NCBI GenBank assembly: GCA_009778415.1
Contig: WRJV01000331.1
Location: forward strand, 1-18,498
DNA: 18,498 bases
Source: Clostridiales bacterium
GTDB lineage: Bacteria; Bacillota; Clostridia; Peptostreptococcales; Anaerovoracaceae
Direction of reading: 5' to 3'
Positions within the stretch are counted from its first letter, which is position 1. Each line of letters opens with the position of its first letter. A model generated the notes under the pieces. The model searched no databases, was not told the origin of the DNA, and worked only from the letters and a program-made list of their open reading frames with translations. This document shows, piece by piece, positions 1 to 7,102 of the stretch. Position numbers and translations under genes: made by a program.

Positions 1-140
1 TTCGCAAGGCCCTTCTCTCTGAGCAGCTCCACAGCCTTTTCCATTTCTCCGTCGGTTTCGACCAACACATTCTTGCAATCCATCATTCCTGCGCCTGTCA
101 TTTCGCGCAGTTCTTTTACCTGTTGCGCGGTAATAGCCAT
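1..140 (-). CDS. tsf: Translation elongation factor Ts, N-terminal part (runs off the window)
   Basis: EF-Ts is the guanine-nucleotide exchange factor that recycles EF-Tu from its GDP to its GTP form in the cytoplasm. The 46 visible residues begin MAITAQQVKELREMTGAGMM and continue with DCK; the TGAGMMDCK block is the family signature of the N-terminal domain. The ATG at 140 is preceded by GGAGGT at a normal distance. The gene follows rpsB by 39 bases, the classic rpsB-tsf pair, and is probably cotranscribed from the promoter upstream of rpsB. The dimerisation core and the C-terminus lie outside the window, so intactness cannot be judged. Confidence 0.96.
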   Translation of the reverse strand, partial: MAITAQQVKELREMTGAGMMDCKNVLVETDGEMEKAVELLREKGLA

Positions 141-179
141 TTGCGTTACCTCCATATATCACATGTTACATTATACAAA

Positions 180-1157
180 TTATTCTTCTGTTTCGTTCTC
201 GGCGTTCTCAGCGCCTTCAGTGTCGTCAGCTTCGTCAGCGCTTTCAGCTTCTTCTGCTCCAATTGCAGCGTCGGCATCGCCTGCGGCATCTGACTCACCT
301 GCAGCATCCGGTTCCTCAACAGTTCTGGCTGCTTCCTCTTCCGCTGAAGCCTCTGTGTCCTTCGCAGCTTCTGTTTCTTCAGGGCTTGCGTCAGCCGCTG
401 GCCTGTAAGGCTCTTCTGCCGTTTCTTCGTCTCTTCGTGCTTCCGAATCTTCCGGCTCGTCGTCATAAAAGCTCTCGCCCTGGTTCGCCTCTATGACAGC
501 GTCCGCCATTCTGCCTGCGATCAGCTTGACCGCCCTGATTGCGTCGTCGTTGGCTGGTATGACGTAGTCAACGTCGTCAGGGTCGCAGTTTGTATCTACG
601 ATGCCTATTATCGGGATTCCCAGTATCCTCGCCTCTTTTACGGCAATTCTCTCCTTCTTGGGGTCGACGACAAACACCGCGCCCGGCATCCCTTTCATTT
701 CCTTGATCCCTCCGAGGAATTTCTCCAGCCTGTCCAATTCAAGCTTCAGTTTGATTACCTCTTTCTTGGAAAGCTTCTCAAATGTCCCGTTGACTTCCAT
801 CTCCCTGATGTCGTACAGCCTTTTGATCCTGCCCGATATCGTCTTGTAGTTCGTGAGCATGCCCCCCAGCCATCGTTCGTTGACGTAGTACATGCCGCAC
901 CTTCTGGCTTCGTCGACAATCGCCGCTTTCGCCTGCTTTTTCGTTCCTACGAAAAGGATTGGCCTCCCTGTGTCCGCAACCTCCTTCATGAACGAGTACG
1001 CTTCTTCGATTTTCCTCACCGTCTTTTGAAGGTCGATGATGTAAATCCCGTTTCTTTCGGTAAAGATATACGGAGCCATCTTGGGGTTCCATCTTCTGGT
1101 CTGGTGCCCGAAATGCACACCTGCTTCAAGCAATTGTTTCATTGAAATAACTGACAT
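180..1157 (-). CDS. rpsB: 30S ribosomal protein S2 with a long acidic C-terminal tail
   Basis: S2 sits on the back of the small subunit and is needed for S1 and mRNA binding. The 325-residue protein starts MSVISMKQLLEAGVHFGHQT, followed by RRWNPKMAPYI, all typical S2. An ATG 30 bases upstream is in frame, but the start at 1157 has a strong AGGAGGG site and matches the family N-terminus. The canonical fold ends near residue 226. The remaining roughly 100 residues are low complexity and rich in Glu, Ala and Asp with almost no Lys. Typical bacterial S2 is about 230-260 residues, so this is a true extension. The identity is certain; the role of the tail is unknown. Confidence 0.97.
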   Translation of the reverse strand: MSVISMKQLLEAGVHFGHQTRRWNPKMAPYIFTERNGIYIIDLQKTVRKIEEAYSFMKEVADTGRPILFVGTKKQAKAAIVDEARRCGMYYVNERWLGGMLTNYKTISGRIKRLYDIREMEVNGTFEKLSKKEVIKLKLELDRLEKFLGGIKEMKGMPGAVFVVDPKKERIAVKEARILGIPIIGIVDTNCDPDDVDYVIPANDDAIRAVKLIAGRMADAVIEANQGESFYDDEPEDSEARRDEETAEEPYRPAADASPEETEAAKDTEASAEEEAARTVEEPDAAGESDAAGDADAAIGAEEAESADEADDTEGAENAENETEE

Positions 1158-1255
1158 CTTTTCCCTCCTGTGGTTTTTGACCTCCACCGCGCCTCTCGTG
1201 AAAAAACCTCTTTCAAGGCACCTCTTTCATCCGGTGCGGTGTGTGAATTTTATTG

Positions 1256-1281
1256 GTGGTTTCAAAAAATGCCGAAACCAC
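1256..1281 (-). promoter_or_regulatory. Stem-loop at the predicted 5' end of the rpsB-tsf mRNA
   Basis: The minus strand reads GTGGTTTC, ten bases, then GAAACCAC: a perfect 8-bp stem. It begins within a base or two of the transcription start expected from the promoter at 1287-1315. No T-run follows, so it is unlikely to be a terminator. A second, weaker pairing (GCACC with GGTGC, 1218-1237) and a repeated TGAAAGAGGT lie further along the roughly 120-nt leader. It could stabilise the mRNA or take part in S2 autoregulation; both ideas are inference. Confidence 0.5.
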
Positions 1282-1286
1282 TAAAT

Positions 1287-1315
1287 AGTATACTACATAA
1301 TTTGTGCTGATGCAA
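1287..1315 (-). promoter_or_regulatory. Promoter of rpsB-tsf
   Basis: The -35 TTGCAT (1315-1310) and the -10 TATACT (1292-1287) are separated by exactly 17 bases, a good match to a housekeeping sigma-A promoter. It lies just beyond the end of yicC and gives a leader of about 120 nt before the rpsB ATG. Confidence 0.72.
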
Positions 1316-1323
1316 GCAAAATA

Positions 1324-2208
1324 TTATTCGATGTTCTGTATCTGCTCCCTTATCTTCTCAATCTCGCTTTTGATCTCAAGCATCATGTTCGTTATGTCCA
1401 AATTGTTGGCTTTTGCGCCTATCGTGTTCGCCTCCCGGTTCATCTCCTGCGCTAGGAAATCCAGCTTTTTCCCGTCAGGCTGGTTGCTCTTCTTAATAGT
1501 GAATTCCAGCTGCCCCACATGGCTTTTCAGCCTTACGAGTTCTTCCGTGATGTTGCTCTTGTCCGCATAGATCGCAGCTTCGGCGGCTATCCTGTCTTCG
1601 GGGACTGTTATGCTGTTTTCAGTCAGCTCTTTGATCCTCTCCTTCAGTTTTCCATAGTACATGGTGTACACTTCCGGCGCCAGTGCCTCAATTTTCCAGA
1701 CAAGGCCTTTGATCAGCTTCCCCCTCGCAAGAATGTCCTCTGCGAGTTTCTCTCCTTCGGCGACCCGCATTATGTCAAGGTTCTCAACCGCAAGCCTTGC
1801 CCCCGCTTCAAGCGCGCTGCATATTTCTTCCTCGCCCGCGACGTCGGGCATCATTTTCATCACGTCGGGAAGCGACGCCAAAAGCTCAAGGCTCACTTCC
1901 CCGGCAAGCGAAAACCTGCTCTTGAGCTCCGTCAGGTTCTCGTAGTACTGCCTTGCAGCCATCTCGTTGAGCTTGATGTCTATGTCATCCTCTGTTATGT
2001 GCTCTACGACGATGGAAACCTCTACCTTCCCGCGCTTCGCAATAACCTTCACTACGTTTTTCACTCTCTCCTCTGCAAAAGAATACCGCCTCGGCATCCT
2101 GATGCTAATGTCGGCGTACCTGTGGTTGACCGCCTTGACCTCGCAGACCACTCGCCGTTTCCCGTCGCTGTGCTCGCCCCTGCCAAATCCCGTCATGCTT
2201 TTTACCAT
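1324..2208 (-). CDS. yicC: YicC/YloC family endoribonuclease
   Basis: Members of this family are cytoplasmic endoribonucleases linked to RNA turnover and stationary-phase survival. The 294-residue protein begins MVKSMTGFGRGE, the family's N-terminal hallmark, with an early VKAVNHRY block. It ends in the conserved C-terminal domain (REANTIGAKA, then a helical tail), so it looks full length. An ATG 33 bases upstream is in frame, but the start at 2208 has AGGGG nine bases ahead. The gene diverges from rqcH, a neighbourhood common in Clostridia. The gmk and rpoZ genes that often follow yicC are absent; rpsB comes next. No terminator is visible after it, so readthrough into rpsB is possible. Confidence 0.93.
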   Translation of the reverse strand: MVKSMTGFGRGEHSDGKRRVVCEVKAVNHRYADISIRMPRRYSFAEERVKNVVKVIAKRGKVEVSIVVEHITEDDIDIKLNEMAARQYYENLTELKSRFSLAGEVSLELLASLPDVMKMMPDVAGEEEICSALEAGARLAVENLDIMRVAEGEKLAEDILARGKLIKGLVWKIEALAPEVYTMYYGKLKERIKELTENSITVPEDRIAAEAAIYADKSNITEELVRLKSHVGQLEFTIKKSNQPDGKKLDFLAQEMNREANTIGAKANNLDITNMMLEIKSEIEKIREQIQNIE

Positions 2209-2227
2209 CGTATTTCCCCTCTTTTCA

Positions 2228-2256
2228 TTTACAATATTCATTTCTGGCTGTACAAT
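2228..2256 (+). promoter_or_regulatory. Promoter of rqcH
   Basis: TTTACA (2228-2233) and TACAAT (2251-2256) are separated by 17 bases; each differs from the consensus at one position. The expected start near 2263 leaves a leader of about 25 nt that carries GGAGG at 2276-2280. The promoter lies within the 80-bp gap shared with yicC. Confidence 0.65.
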
Positions 2257-2260
2257 GGTT

Positions 2261-2266
2261 ATTATA
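2261..2266 (-). promoter_or_regulatory. Possible -10 element for yicC
   Basis: The minus strand carries an exact TATAAT here, 53-58 bases upstream of the yicC ATG. The -35 position is only a T-run, so the assignment is tentative. If used, transcription would start near 2254, inside the -10 of the divergent rqcH promoter. Confidence 0.35.
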
Positions 2267-2288
2267 CATCATTTTGGAGGAAAAAAAA

Positions 2289-4013
2289 ATGGCTTTCGAC
2301 GGAATAATCGTCTCCGCTGTGGCAAGGGAGATGTCGAACTTGTTGATAGGCGGAAAAATCGAGAAAATTCACCAGCCTGAAGCGGACGAGCTGGTTTTTC
2401 ACATACGCGCGCAAACAGGCAGCTGCAAGCTGTACGCCTCGTCGGGGAGCAGCCACGCGCGCTTCCACATGCTCACAAAAACCCCGGAAAACAGAAAGGT
2501 GCCCTTCGCATTCTGCATGCTCCTGCGGAAGCACCTGGCCGGAGGCAGGATAACCGGGATAGCGCAGAAGGATTCTGAGCGGGTCCTCGAAATAAGCATT
2601 GACACGCTGAATGAGCTGGGGTTTTCCGTGAACAAAACGCTGATAATCGAGATAATGGGGAAGCACAGCAACATAATCCTGATCGACGCGGAAACTCAAA
2701 GAATAATCGACAGCATCAAACGGGTTTCGCTTGACGAGAGCCGTGTGAGGCAGGTGCTTCCCGGCATGGAGTACAGCTACCCGCCCGGGCAAGGCAAGGT
2801 CCCGTTTGCGAGCATTACGCTGGACGAAGTAGCCGCCCTGTGCGACTGCGCCCCCCACGCCTTGTCGAAAAGCCTGCTCCAGGGCGTGCAGGGCATAAGC
2901 CCCGGCATGGCGAACCGCCTTGCGGCTTCCTGCGAGCCCGGCGGCTCTGCGGGCGAAAGCGTTTTCGCCGAACTCCAGTCCATGCGAAAGGCCCTCGAAT
3001 CAGGCGCTGTTACGCCTGCCGTTTACATGGACGACGACGGCACGCCTGTCGATTTCCATGTCTTCCCGATACCCGATTTCGAGGGCACGTGCGACAAGCT
3101 CGAATTCGGCTCAGTCAGCGAGTGCGTCGAGCATTTCTACTTAAACAAAACCGGCTTGAACCGGCTCAGGCAAAAGTCGGCGGACCTGGACAGGGCCGTC
3201 AGGAGCAGCCTCGACAAGATGTACCTCAAGAAGCAGAGGCTTTCAGAGGACATCCTCGCCGCAGAGAAGGCTGACTTGTACAGGCTTTACGGGGAACTTC
3301 TGACGGCAAACCTGCATTCCATTTCGCCCGGCGGCAGCGAAGCCCGGCTCGTCAACTACTATGACGGGCAGGAAATTGCAATCCCCATGGACAAGCGCCT
3401 CTCCCCCTCCAAAAACGCCCAGGGCTACTTCAAGCGGTACAGCAAGTCAAAGACAGCCGTAAAGGAGAAAAGCATACGGCTGCGCGAAAACGATTCAGAC
3501 ATCGAATACCTCGAATCCTTTGGCGCATTTATCGAAAACGCCTCGTCAGTGGAGGAAATCGAAGCTCTAAGGAACGAGCTCACGGAGGAGGGGTACCTGC
3601 GCAGGCGCAGGGCTCAAGGGAAACAACCCAAAGCAAAACCCGCGCCTTTGGCGTTCCAAACGGCGAGCGGGTTCAAAGTCATGGCGGGCAGGAACAACAG
3701 GGAAAACGACGAGCTCACTTTCAAGGCGGCGTCGCGCACCGACGTCTGGTTCCACGCGAAGGGCTACCCTGGCTCGCACGTGATACTTTTCACCGAAGGG
3801 CAGGAGCCGGCTGGGGCAGACGTGCTTGAAGCCGCCGCCATCGCCGCTTACCACAGCAAAGGCAGGCAGTCAGAAAACGTGCCCGTCGACTACACGCAGG
3901 CCAGGTACGTCAAGAAGCCTGCCGGCGCAAAGCCTGGCATGGTGATTTTCACCAACCACGCCACCGTCTACGTCAACCCGAAACCTCCGGCAGGCCCAGG
4001 AGCCACCCAATAA
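2289..4013 (+). CDS. rqcH: Ribosome quality-control protein RqcH (Rqc2/NEMF homologue, NFACT family)
   Basis: RqcH binds stalled 50S subunits carrying peptidyl-tRNA and recruits tRNA-Ala to add C-terminal alanine tails that mark the chain for proteolysis. Older annotations call it fibronectin-binding protein. The 574-residue product is full length: NFACT-N begins MAFDGIIVSAVAREM and holds EIMGKHSNIILID at 121-133; an HhH region and a helical, coiled-coil middle follow; NFACT-R carries DVWFHAKGYPGSHVIL from about residue 485. A TTG 15 bases upstream is in frame, but the ATG at 2289 has GGAGG eight bases ahead. Residues 97-98 are Glu-Arg where B. subtilis RqcH has Asp-Arg. The 3' end overlaps the convergent hydrolase gene by 41 bp. 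Confidence 0.95.
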   Translation: MAFDGIIVSAVAREMSNLLIGGKIEKIHQPEADELVFHIRAQTGSCKLYASSGSSHARFHMLTKTPENRKVPFAFCMLLRKHLAGGRITGIAQKDSERVLEISIDTLNELGFSVNKTLIIEIMGKHSNIILIDAETQRIIDSIKRVSLDESRVRQVLPGMEYSYPPGQGKVPFASITLDEVAALCDCAPHALSKSLLQGVQGISPGMANRLAASCEPGGSAGESVFAELQSMRKALESGAVTPAVYMDDDGTPVDFHVFPIPDFEGTCDKLEFGSVSECVEHFYLNKTGLNRLRQKSADLDRAVRSSLDKMYLKKQRLSEDILAAEKADLYRLYGELLTANLHSISPGGSEARLVNYYDGQEIAIPMDKRLSPSKNAQGYFKRYSKSKTAVKEKSIRLRENDSDIEYLESFGAFIENASSVEEIEALRNELTEEGYLRRRRAQGKQPKAKPAPLAFQTASGFKVMAGRNNRENDELTFKAASRTDVWFHAKGYPGSHVILFTEGQEPAGADVLEAAAIAAYHSKGRQSENVPVDYTQARYVKKPAGAKPGMVIFTNHATVYVNPKPPAGPGATQ

Positions 4014-4833
4014 CGGCTTCTATCACTTCCTTGCCGTCTTTTTCAAGGTTGCCGTTGTGTATTTCGTGGAACAAGCCGTCCCATTCGATGTAAGTGCAAT
4101 TGCCCCCTTCGAGGGCTGCGAGCCTTCTTGTGCTGTTGATGTCGCATATTTTGTCCCCTGTGCCGTGCATGATCAGCAACGGCTTGCCAAGGCCCCCGCC
4201 GTTCCCTTTCAGCGAGCCGCCCAAAAGCGCCTTACCTGTGTCGACGCAGTCTACAGCCGTTCCCGCGCTTATGCGCCTGTGGGTGAGCTCTGCCCTTTTT
4301 TCGGCTTTGATGACATCCGGGTTGCCTAGGTCTTCCGGCTTTATGCCTGAATTTAGCGCAAAGTCCGGTTTTACCTTGGACAAGACTTTTGCCGTTAAGT
4401 ACAGCGGCAGGGGGATTTCGTTCACCAGCCGGATCCATGGGGACGTTATTACGTAGGCGCAGGGTTTGCCCGACAAGCTGCCCCTGATCCTGTAGTCCAG
4501 CGCTATGTTGCCGCCCATGCTGTGCCCGTACAGTATCAAAGGCTTGCCCGGGTACTGGCTTTCCGCATGCAAAAGCAGGCTGTCTATGTCCCTAAGCACC
4601 TCAAGGCGCGGCGCACAGTGACCCCTCGCCCCTTTGCTGCACCCGTGGCCCGGCAAGTCCATACCAAGCGCGGCGATCCGGCTGGCACCGAACATTTCAG
4701 CTATCCTTTCGTACCTTCCCGCATATTCGCCTATCCCATGCACAAAGCATACGACGCAAACGGGCTCGTCAACGTCCCAGCTGTACCCGGCAATGCCTTC
4801 TGCCGAAAACCCAAGAACAAATTCACTGAACAT
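3973..4833 (-). CDS. Alpha/beta hydrolase, monoacylglycerol lipase/lysophospholipase type
   Basis: This is a probable cytoplasmic serine hydrolase acting on lipid or short ester substrates; the true substrate is unknown. In 286 residues it shows an oxyanion-type HGIGE segment, DLPGHG, the nucleophile elbow GHSMGG (Ser about 105), the acid in GTGDKICD (Asp about 227) and the catalytic His in LFHEIHN (His about 256). This layout matches the Hydrolase_4 family. The start at 4833 is chosen because GGAGG lies five bases ahead of it; a TTG 12 bases further up is in frame. There is no signal peptide. It is monocistronic, following rluD after 238 bases with its own likely promoter, and its last 41 bp overlap rqcH tail to tail. 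Confidence 0.88.
   Translation of the reverse strand: MFSEFVLGFSAEGIAGYSWDVDEPVCVVCFVHGIGEYAGRYERIAEMFGASRIAALGMDLPGHGCSKGARGHCAPRLEVLRDIDSLLLHAESQYPGKPLILYGHSMGGNIALDYRIRGSLSGKPCAYVITSPWIRLVNEIPLPLYLTAKVLSKVKPDFALNSGIKPEDLGNPDVIKAEKRAELTHRRISAGTAVDCVDTGKALLGGSLKGNGGGLGKPLLIMHGTGDKICDINSTRRLAALEGGNCTYIEWDGLFHEIHNGNLEKDGKEVIEAVIGWLLGLPEVSG
4013..4043 (+). terminator. Weak candidate terminator of rqcH
   Basis: Starting at the rqcH stop codon, ACGGC (4013-4017) pairs with GCCGT (4033-4037) across a 15-base loop, followed by a C and five Ts. The stem is short and lies inside the opposing hydrolase gene, so confidence is low. Confidence 0.3.
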
Positions 4834-4935
4834 CTGCTCCTCCAAAATCTGCCTGTTTTATTACACTTGGCGTCCTTTTTATTACATTTCGCAGGCTTTG
4901 CCGTTGCGCCGCCCCGATTCTTCCTATATCATTGT

Positions 4936-4962
4936 ATTATAAGGCTTTTCGCCGCGAATCAA
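4936..4962 (-). promoter_or_regulatory. Candidate promoter of the hydrolase gene
   Basis: The minus strand has an exact TATAAT (4941-4936), with TTGATT 15 bases upstream (4962-4957) as a sub-optimally spaced -35. Transcription would begin near 4930 and give a leader of about 95 nt. Confidence 0.45.
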
Positions 4963-5032
4963 AATTAATCAGCAAAAAGAACCCTTATATTTTCCCAATT
5001 TTCACGGCTGGTTTCTCTTTGGTTCCAATATC

Positions 5033-5058
5033 CCGGCTGCACATACACCTGCAGCCGG
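5033..5058. other. Perfect 9-bp inverted repeat downstream of rluD
   Basis: CCGGCTGCA (5033-5041) and TGCAGCCGG (5050-5058) form a perfect stem with an 8-base loop, 14 bases after the rluD stop. Only the plus-strand side is followed by a T-rich stretch, so it is not a classical terminator for rluD. A further palindromic copy of the same motif lies in the last codons of rluD (about 5076-5086) and could form an alternative stem. Confidence 0.5.
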
Positions 5059-5071
5059 CATTTTATTTTCA

Positions 5072-6013
5072 CTACAGCCGGCTGCCGCTTCTCAGCCTTC
5101 CGACAATCCGCACGAACTCCTTTGGCAGCCCGCTTTCAAATTCAAGGTATTTCCCGTCTGACGGGTGGAAGAAACCGAGCAGGCTTGCATGGAGCACTTG
5201 GGAGTCTGCCCCCATCGCCTGTTTTTTCGGCCCGTAGAGCATGTCCCCAAGCACCGGGTGCTGTATGTACGCCATGTGTACCCTTATCTGATGAGTCCTG
5301 CCCGTCTCAAGCCGCGCTTCGACATGGGTAAACCTTCCGAACCTCTCGACCACCCTGTAGCGGGTCACGGCACTGCGCGAGTTCACGTCGGTCACGGCTT
5401 GCCTGAGCCTGTTGCGCGGGTCCCTTCCGATTGGCGCGTCCACGATGCCGTCGTCGCTTGCAAAATTGTTGTACACAATCGCGTCGTAAGCCCTCGTCAT
5501 CGTATGCGACTCAAGCTGGCTGGCCAGCGAGCGGTGGGCAAAATCCGATTTTGCCACTACTATCAACCCGCTTGTGTCCTTGTCTATGCGGTGGACTATC
5601 CCCGGCCTCGCCTTGCCGTTTATCGAAGACAGCCTTCCCTTGCAGTGGAACAGCACGGCGTTGACCAATGTCCCGGTTTCGTTCCCCGGCGCCGGGTGGA
5701 CTACCATGCCTTTTGGCTTGTCGATGAGCAAAAGCTCATTGTCTTCGTACACTATTTCGATCGGTATGTCCTCTGGCGCCGCCTCTGCCTCGGTTACCGC
5801 TGGCAATTCGAGCCTTATCCTGTCGCCGGCGGCTACCCTGTATTTCTTGGAACGGCAAACCTCCCCGTTCACCGTCATCATGCCCGCTTCGATCAGCTTT
5901 TGGACATAGCTTCTGGACAGGTCCTCAAGGGAAGCGGAAAGAAAAACGTCTGCCCTTTCCCCTTTGCCGTCTTCTTCGGTTGCCTCAAGCTCAAATACGT
6001 CTTCCCTCGTCAT
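5072..6013 (-). CDS. rluD: RluD-family 23S rRNA pseudouridine synthase
   Basis: Enzymes of this family convert uridines of 23S rRNA to pseudouridine in the cytoplasm; the exact target cannot be told from sequence. The 313-residue protein has an N-terminal S4 RNA-binding domain (about residues 20-65, with SRSYVQKLIEAG and VNG), then the RluA-type catalytic core with the signature HRIDKDTSGL, whose Asp (about 144) is the catalytic residue. ETGRTHQIRVHM follows and the protein is complete. The ATG at 6013 overlaps the lspA stop as ATGA, indicating translational coupling; in-frame upstream starts would extend into lspA without similarity. lspA-rluD is a common Firmicutes pair. This is the last gene of the operon that starts at 9587. 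Confidence 0.92.
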   Translation of the reverse strand: MTREDVFELEATEEDGKGERADVFLSASLEDLSRSYVQKLIEAGMMTVNGEVCRSKKYRVAAGDRIRLELPAVTEAEAAPEDIPIEIVYEDNELLLIDKPKGMVVHPAPGNETGTLVNAVLFHCKGRLSSINGKARPGIVHRIDKDTSGLIVVAKSDFAHRSLASQLESHTMTRAYDAIVYNNFASDDGIVDAPIGRDPRNRLRQAVTDVNSRSAVTRYRVVERFGRFTHVEARLETGRTHQIRVHMAYIQHPVLGDMLYGPKKQAMGADSQVLHASLLGFFHPSDGKYLEFESGLPKEFVRIVGRLRSGSRL

Positions 6014-6477
6014 TGCTCGGCGCCTTCGTTTTTTACCCTGCCCTGCCTGTCGAGAAAAACCATGTGCAGGAACAGCAGCCCGCAGCCGCAGCACACGCAG
6101 ATGTCGGCGACGTTGAACACCGGGAACACCCGAAAATCGATGAAGTCCACCACAGCCCCCAGCCTTACCCTGTCGATGAAGTTGCCCATGCCCCCGCCGC
6201 AGATGAGTGAAAGCGCAACCAGCGGCAAGGCGCGGCTGCTTTTCCTATTCTTGTGGATGTACACGGCTATCGCCGCCGCCAGAACCGCCGGCACGGCAAT
6301 AAGCAAGGCCGTCTGCCCCTGAAGGATGCTGAAAGCCCCGCCGTTGTTGCTCACGTATGTAATATGCAGCACATTGTTGATGACTGGAACCGATTCGCCC
6401 AAACACATGCTCGTGCGGACGCAATGCTTGGCTGTCTGGTCGGCCGCTACTAAAACCAAGATTAAAATGTAGTACAT
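6010..6477 (-). CDS. lspA: Lipoprotein signal peptidase (signal peptidase II)
   Basis: This integral membrane aspartyl protease removes the signal peptide of prolipoproteins after diacylglyceryl transfer. The 155-residue protein has four hydrophobic segments and all conserved boxes: ADQTAK near the first helix, SNNGGAFS, GNFIDR (catalytic Asp about 102) and VFNVAD (catalytic Asp about 125). The length is normal. It begins 16 bases after divIVA. No clear Shine-Dalgarno is seen directly ahead of the ATG; a G-rich stretch at the end of divIVA is the nearest candidate, so translation may be coupled to divIVA. The 3' end overlaps rluD by four bases. Confidence 0.95.
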   Translation of the reverse strand: MYYILILVLVAADQTAKHCVRTSMCLGESVPVINNVLHITYVSNNGGAFSILQGQTALLIAVPAVLAAAIAVYIHKNRKSSRALPLVALSLICGGGMGNFIDRVRLGAVVDFIDFRVFPVFNVADICVCCGCGLLFLHMVFLDRQGRVKNEGAEQ

Positions 6478-6493
6478 CTAATACTACGGAGCC

Positions 6494-7081
6494 CTAGGCC
6501 CCGTCTCCCGCCCTAATGTTTACCATCGTGCGCGTCAAATCGTCTTTTTTCACGCTGGGCGCCGCTGCTGTAGCCTTCTTGCCCGCCTTTGGCGCTGCTT
6601 CTTCGAGCTGTTCTTCCAAACCGAACTCTCCAAAAATCTCTACGCTGAGCATGTCAAACCTCTCCAGCTCCGTCTCAAGCAGGCTCCTGTATTTGGACTG
6701 GAAAGCCGAGAACTTGTTTTTCAAAATGACGATTTCCTCGCTCAGCCGTTCAACCGACTCCCGCGCTTCCCGCTGGATGATCTCAGCGTCAAGCTCTGCG
6801 TTCTTGAGTAGTATCTCTGCCCTTTTCTCCGCGCTGGCCGATATGTCGCTCATCAGCGCCTTGGCCGCTTCAAGCGTTTCCAAGACCGCGCCTTCAGAAC
6901 CCTTGTACTGCTGCAGCTCTGAAGACAGCCTGCTGTTCTCGGCTTTTTGGGCTGCGTTTTCGCTTAGGACTTTTTCCAGGTCCACCGTCAAAAGGTCTAG
7001 GAACTCGTCCACTTCGTCTTTTTTGTATCCGTTTACACTTTTTGAGAATTCCTTGTTTTGAATGTCAAGAGGTGTAATCAT
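6494..7081 (-). CDS. divIVA: DivIVA family cell-division/polarity protein
   Basis: DivIVA proteins bind curved membrane at septa and poles and recruit partners. The 195-residue product opens with the membrane-binding domain (MITPLDIQNKEFSKSVNGYK, then KDEVDEFLDLL) and continues as a long heptad-rich coiled coil to about residue 165. The final segment is Ala/Lys rich and probably disordered. The ATG at 7081 is preceded by AAAGGGA. It lies 21 bases after yggT. In many Firmicutes ylmH sits between those two genes; here it does not. Confidence 0.93.
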   Translation of the reverse strand: MITPLDIQNKEFSKSVNGYKKDEVDEFLDLLTVDLEKVLSENAAQKAENSRLSSELQQYKGSEGAVLETLEAAKALMSDISASAEKRAEILLKNAELDAEIIQREARESVERLSEEIVILKNKFSAFQSKYRSLLETELERFDMLSVEIFGEFGLEEQLEEAAPKAGKKATAAAPSVKKDDLTRTMVNIRAGDGA

Positions 7082-7102
7082 AGTGTTTTCCCTTTCGCGT
7101 CG

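Noticed and set aside
73..408. Serine/alanine-rich plus-strand open frame
   Set aside because: It is the reverse complement of the acidic low-complexity tail of rpsB, where a repetitive codon pattern keeps other frames open.
5165..6322. 385-codon plus-strand open frame
   Set aside because: It lies wholly opposite rluD and lspA, which carry full catalytic motifs. The frame is a shadow of GC-rich codon usage, with no family resemblance and no ribosome site.
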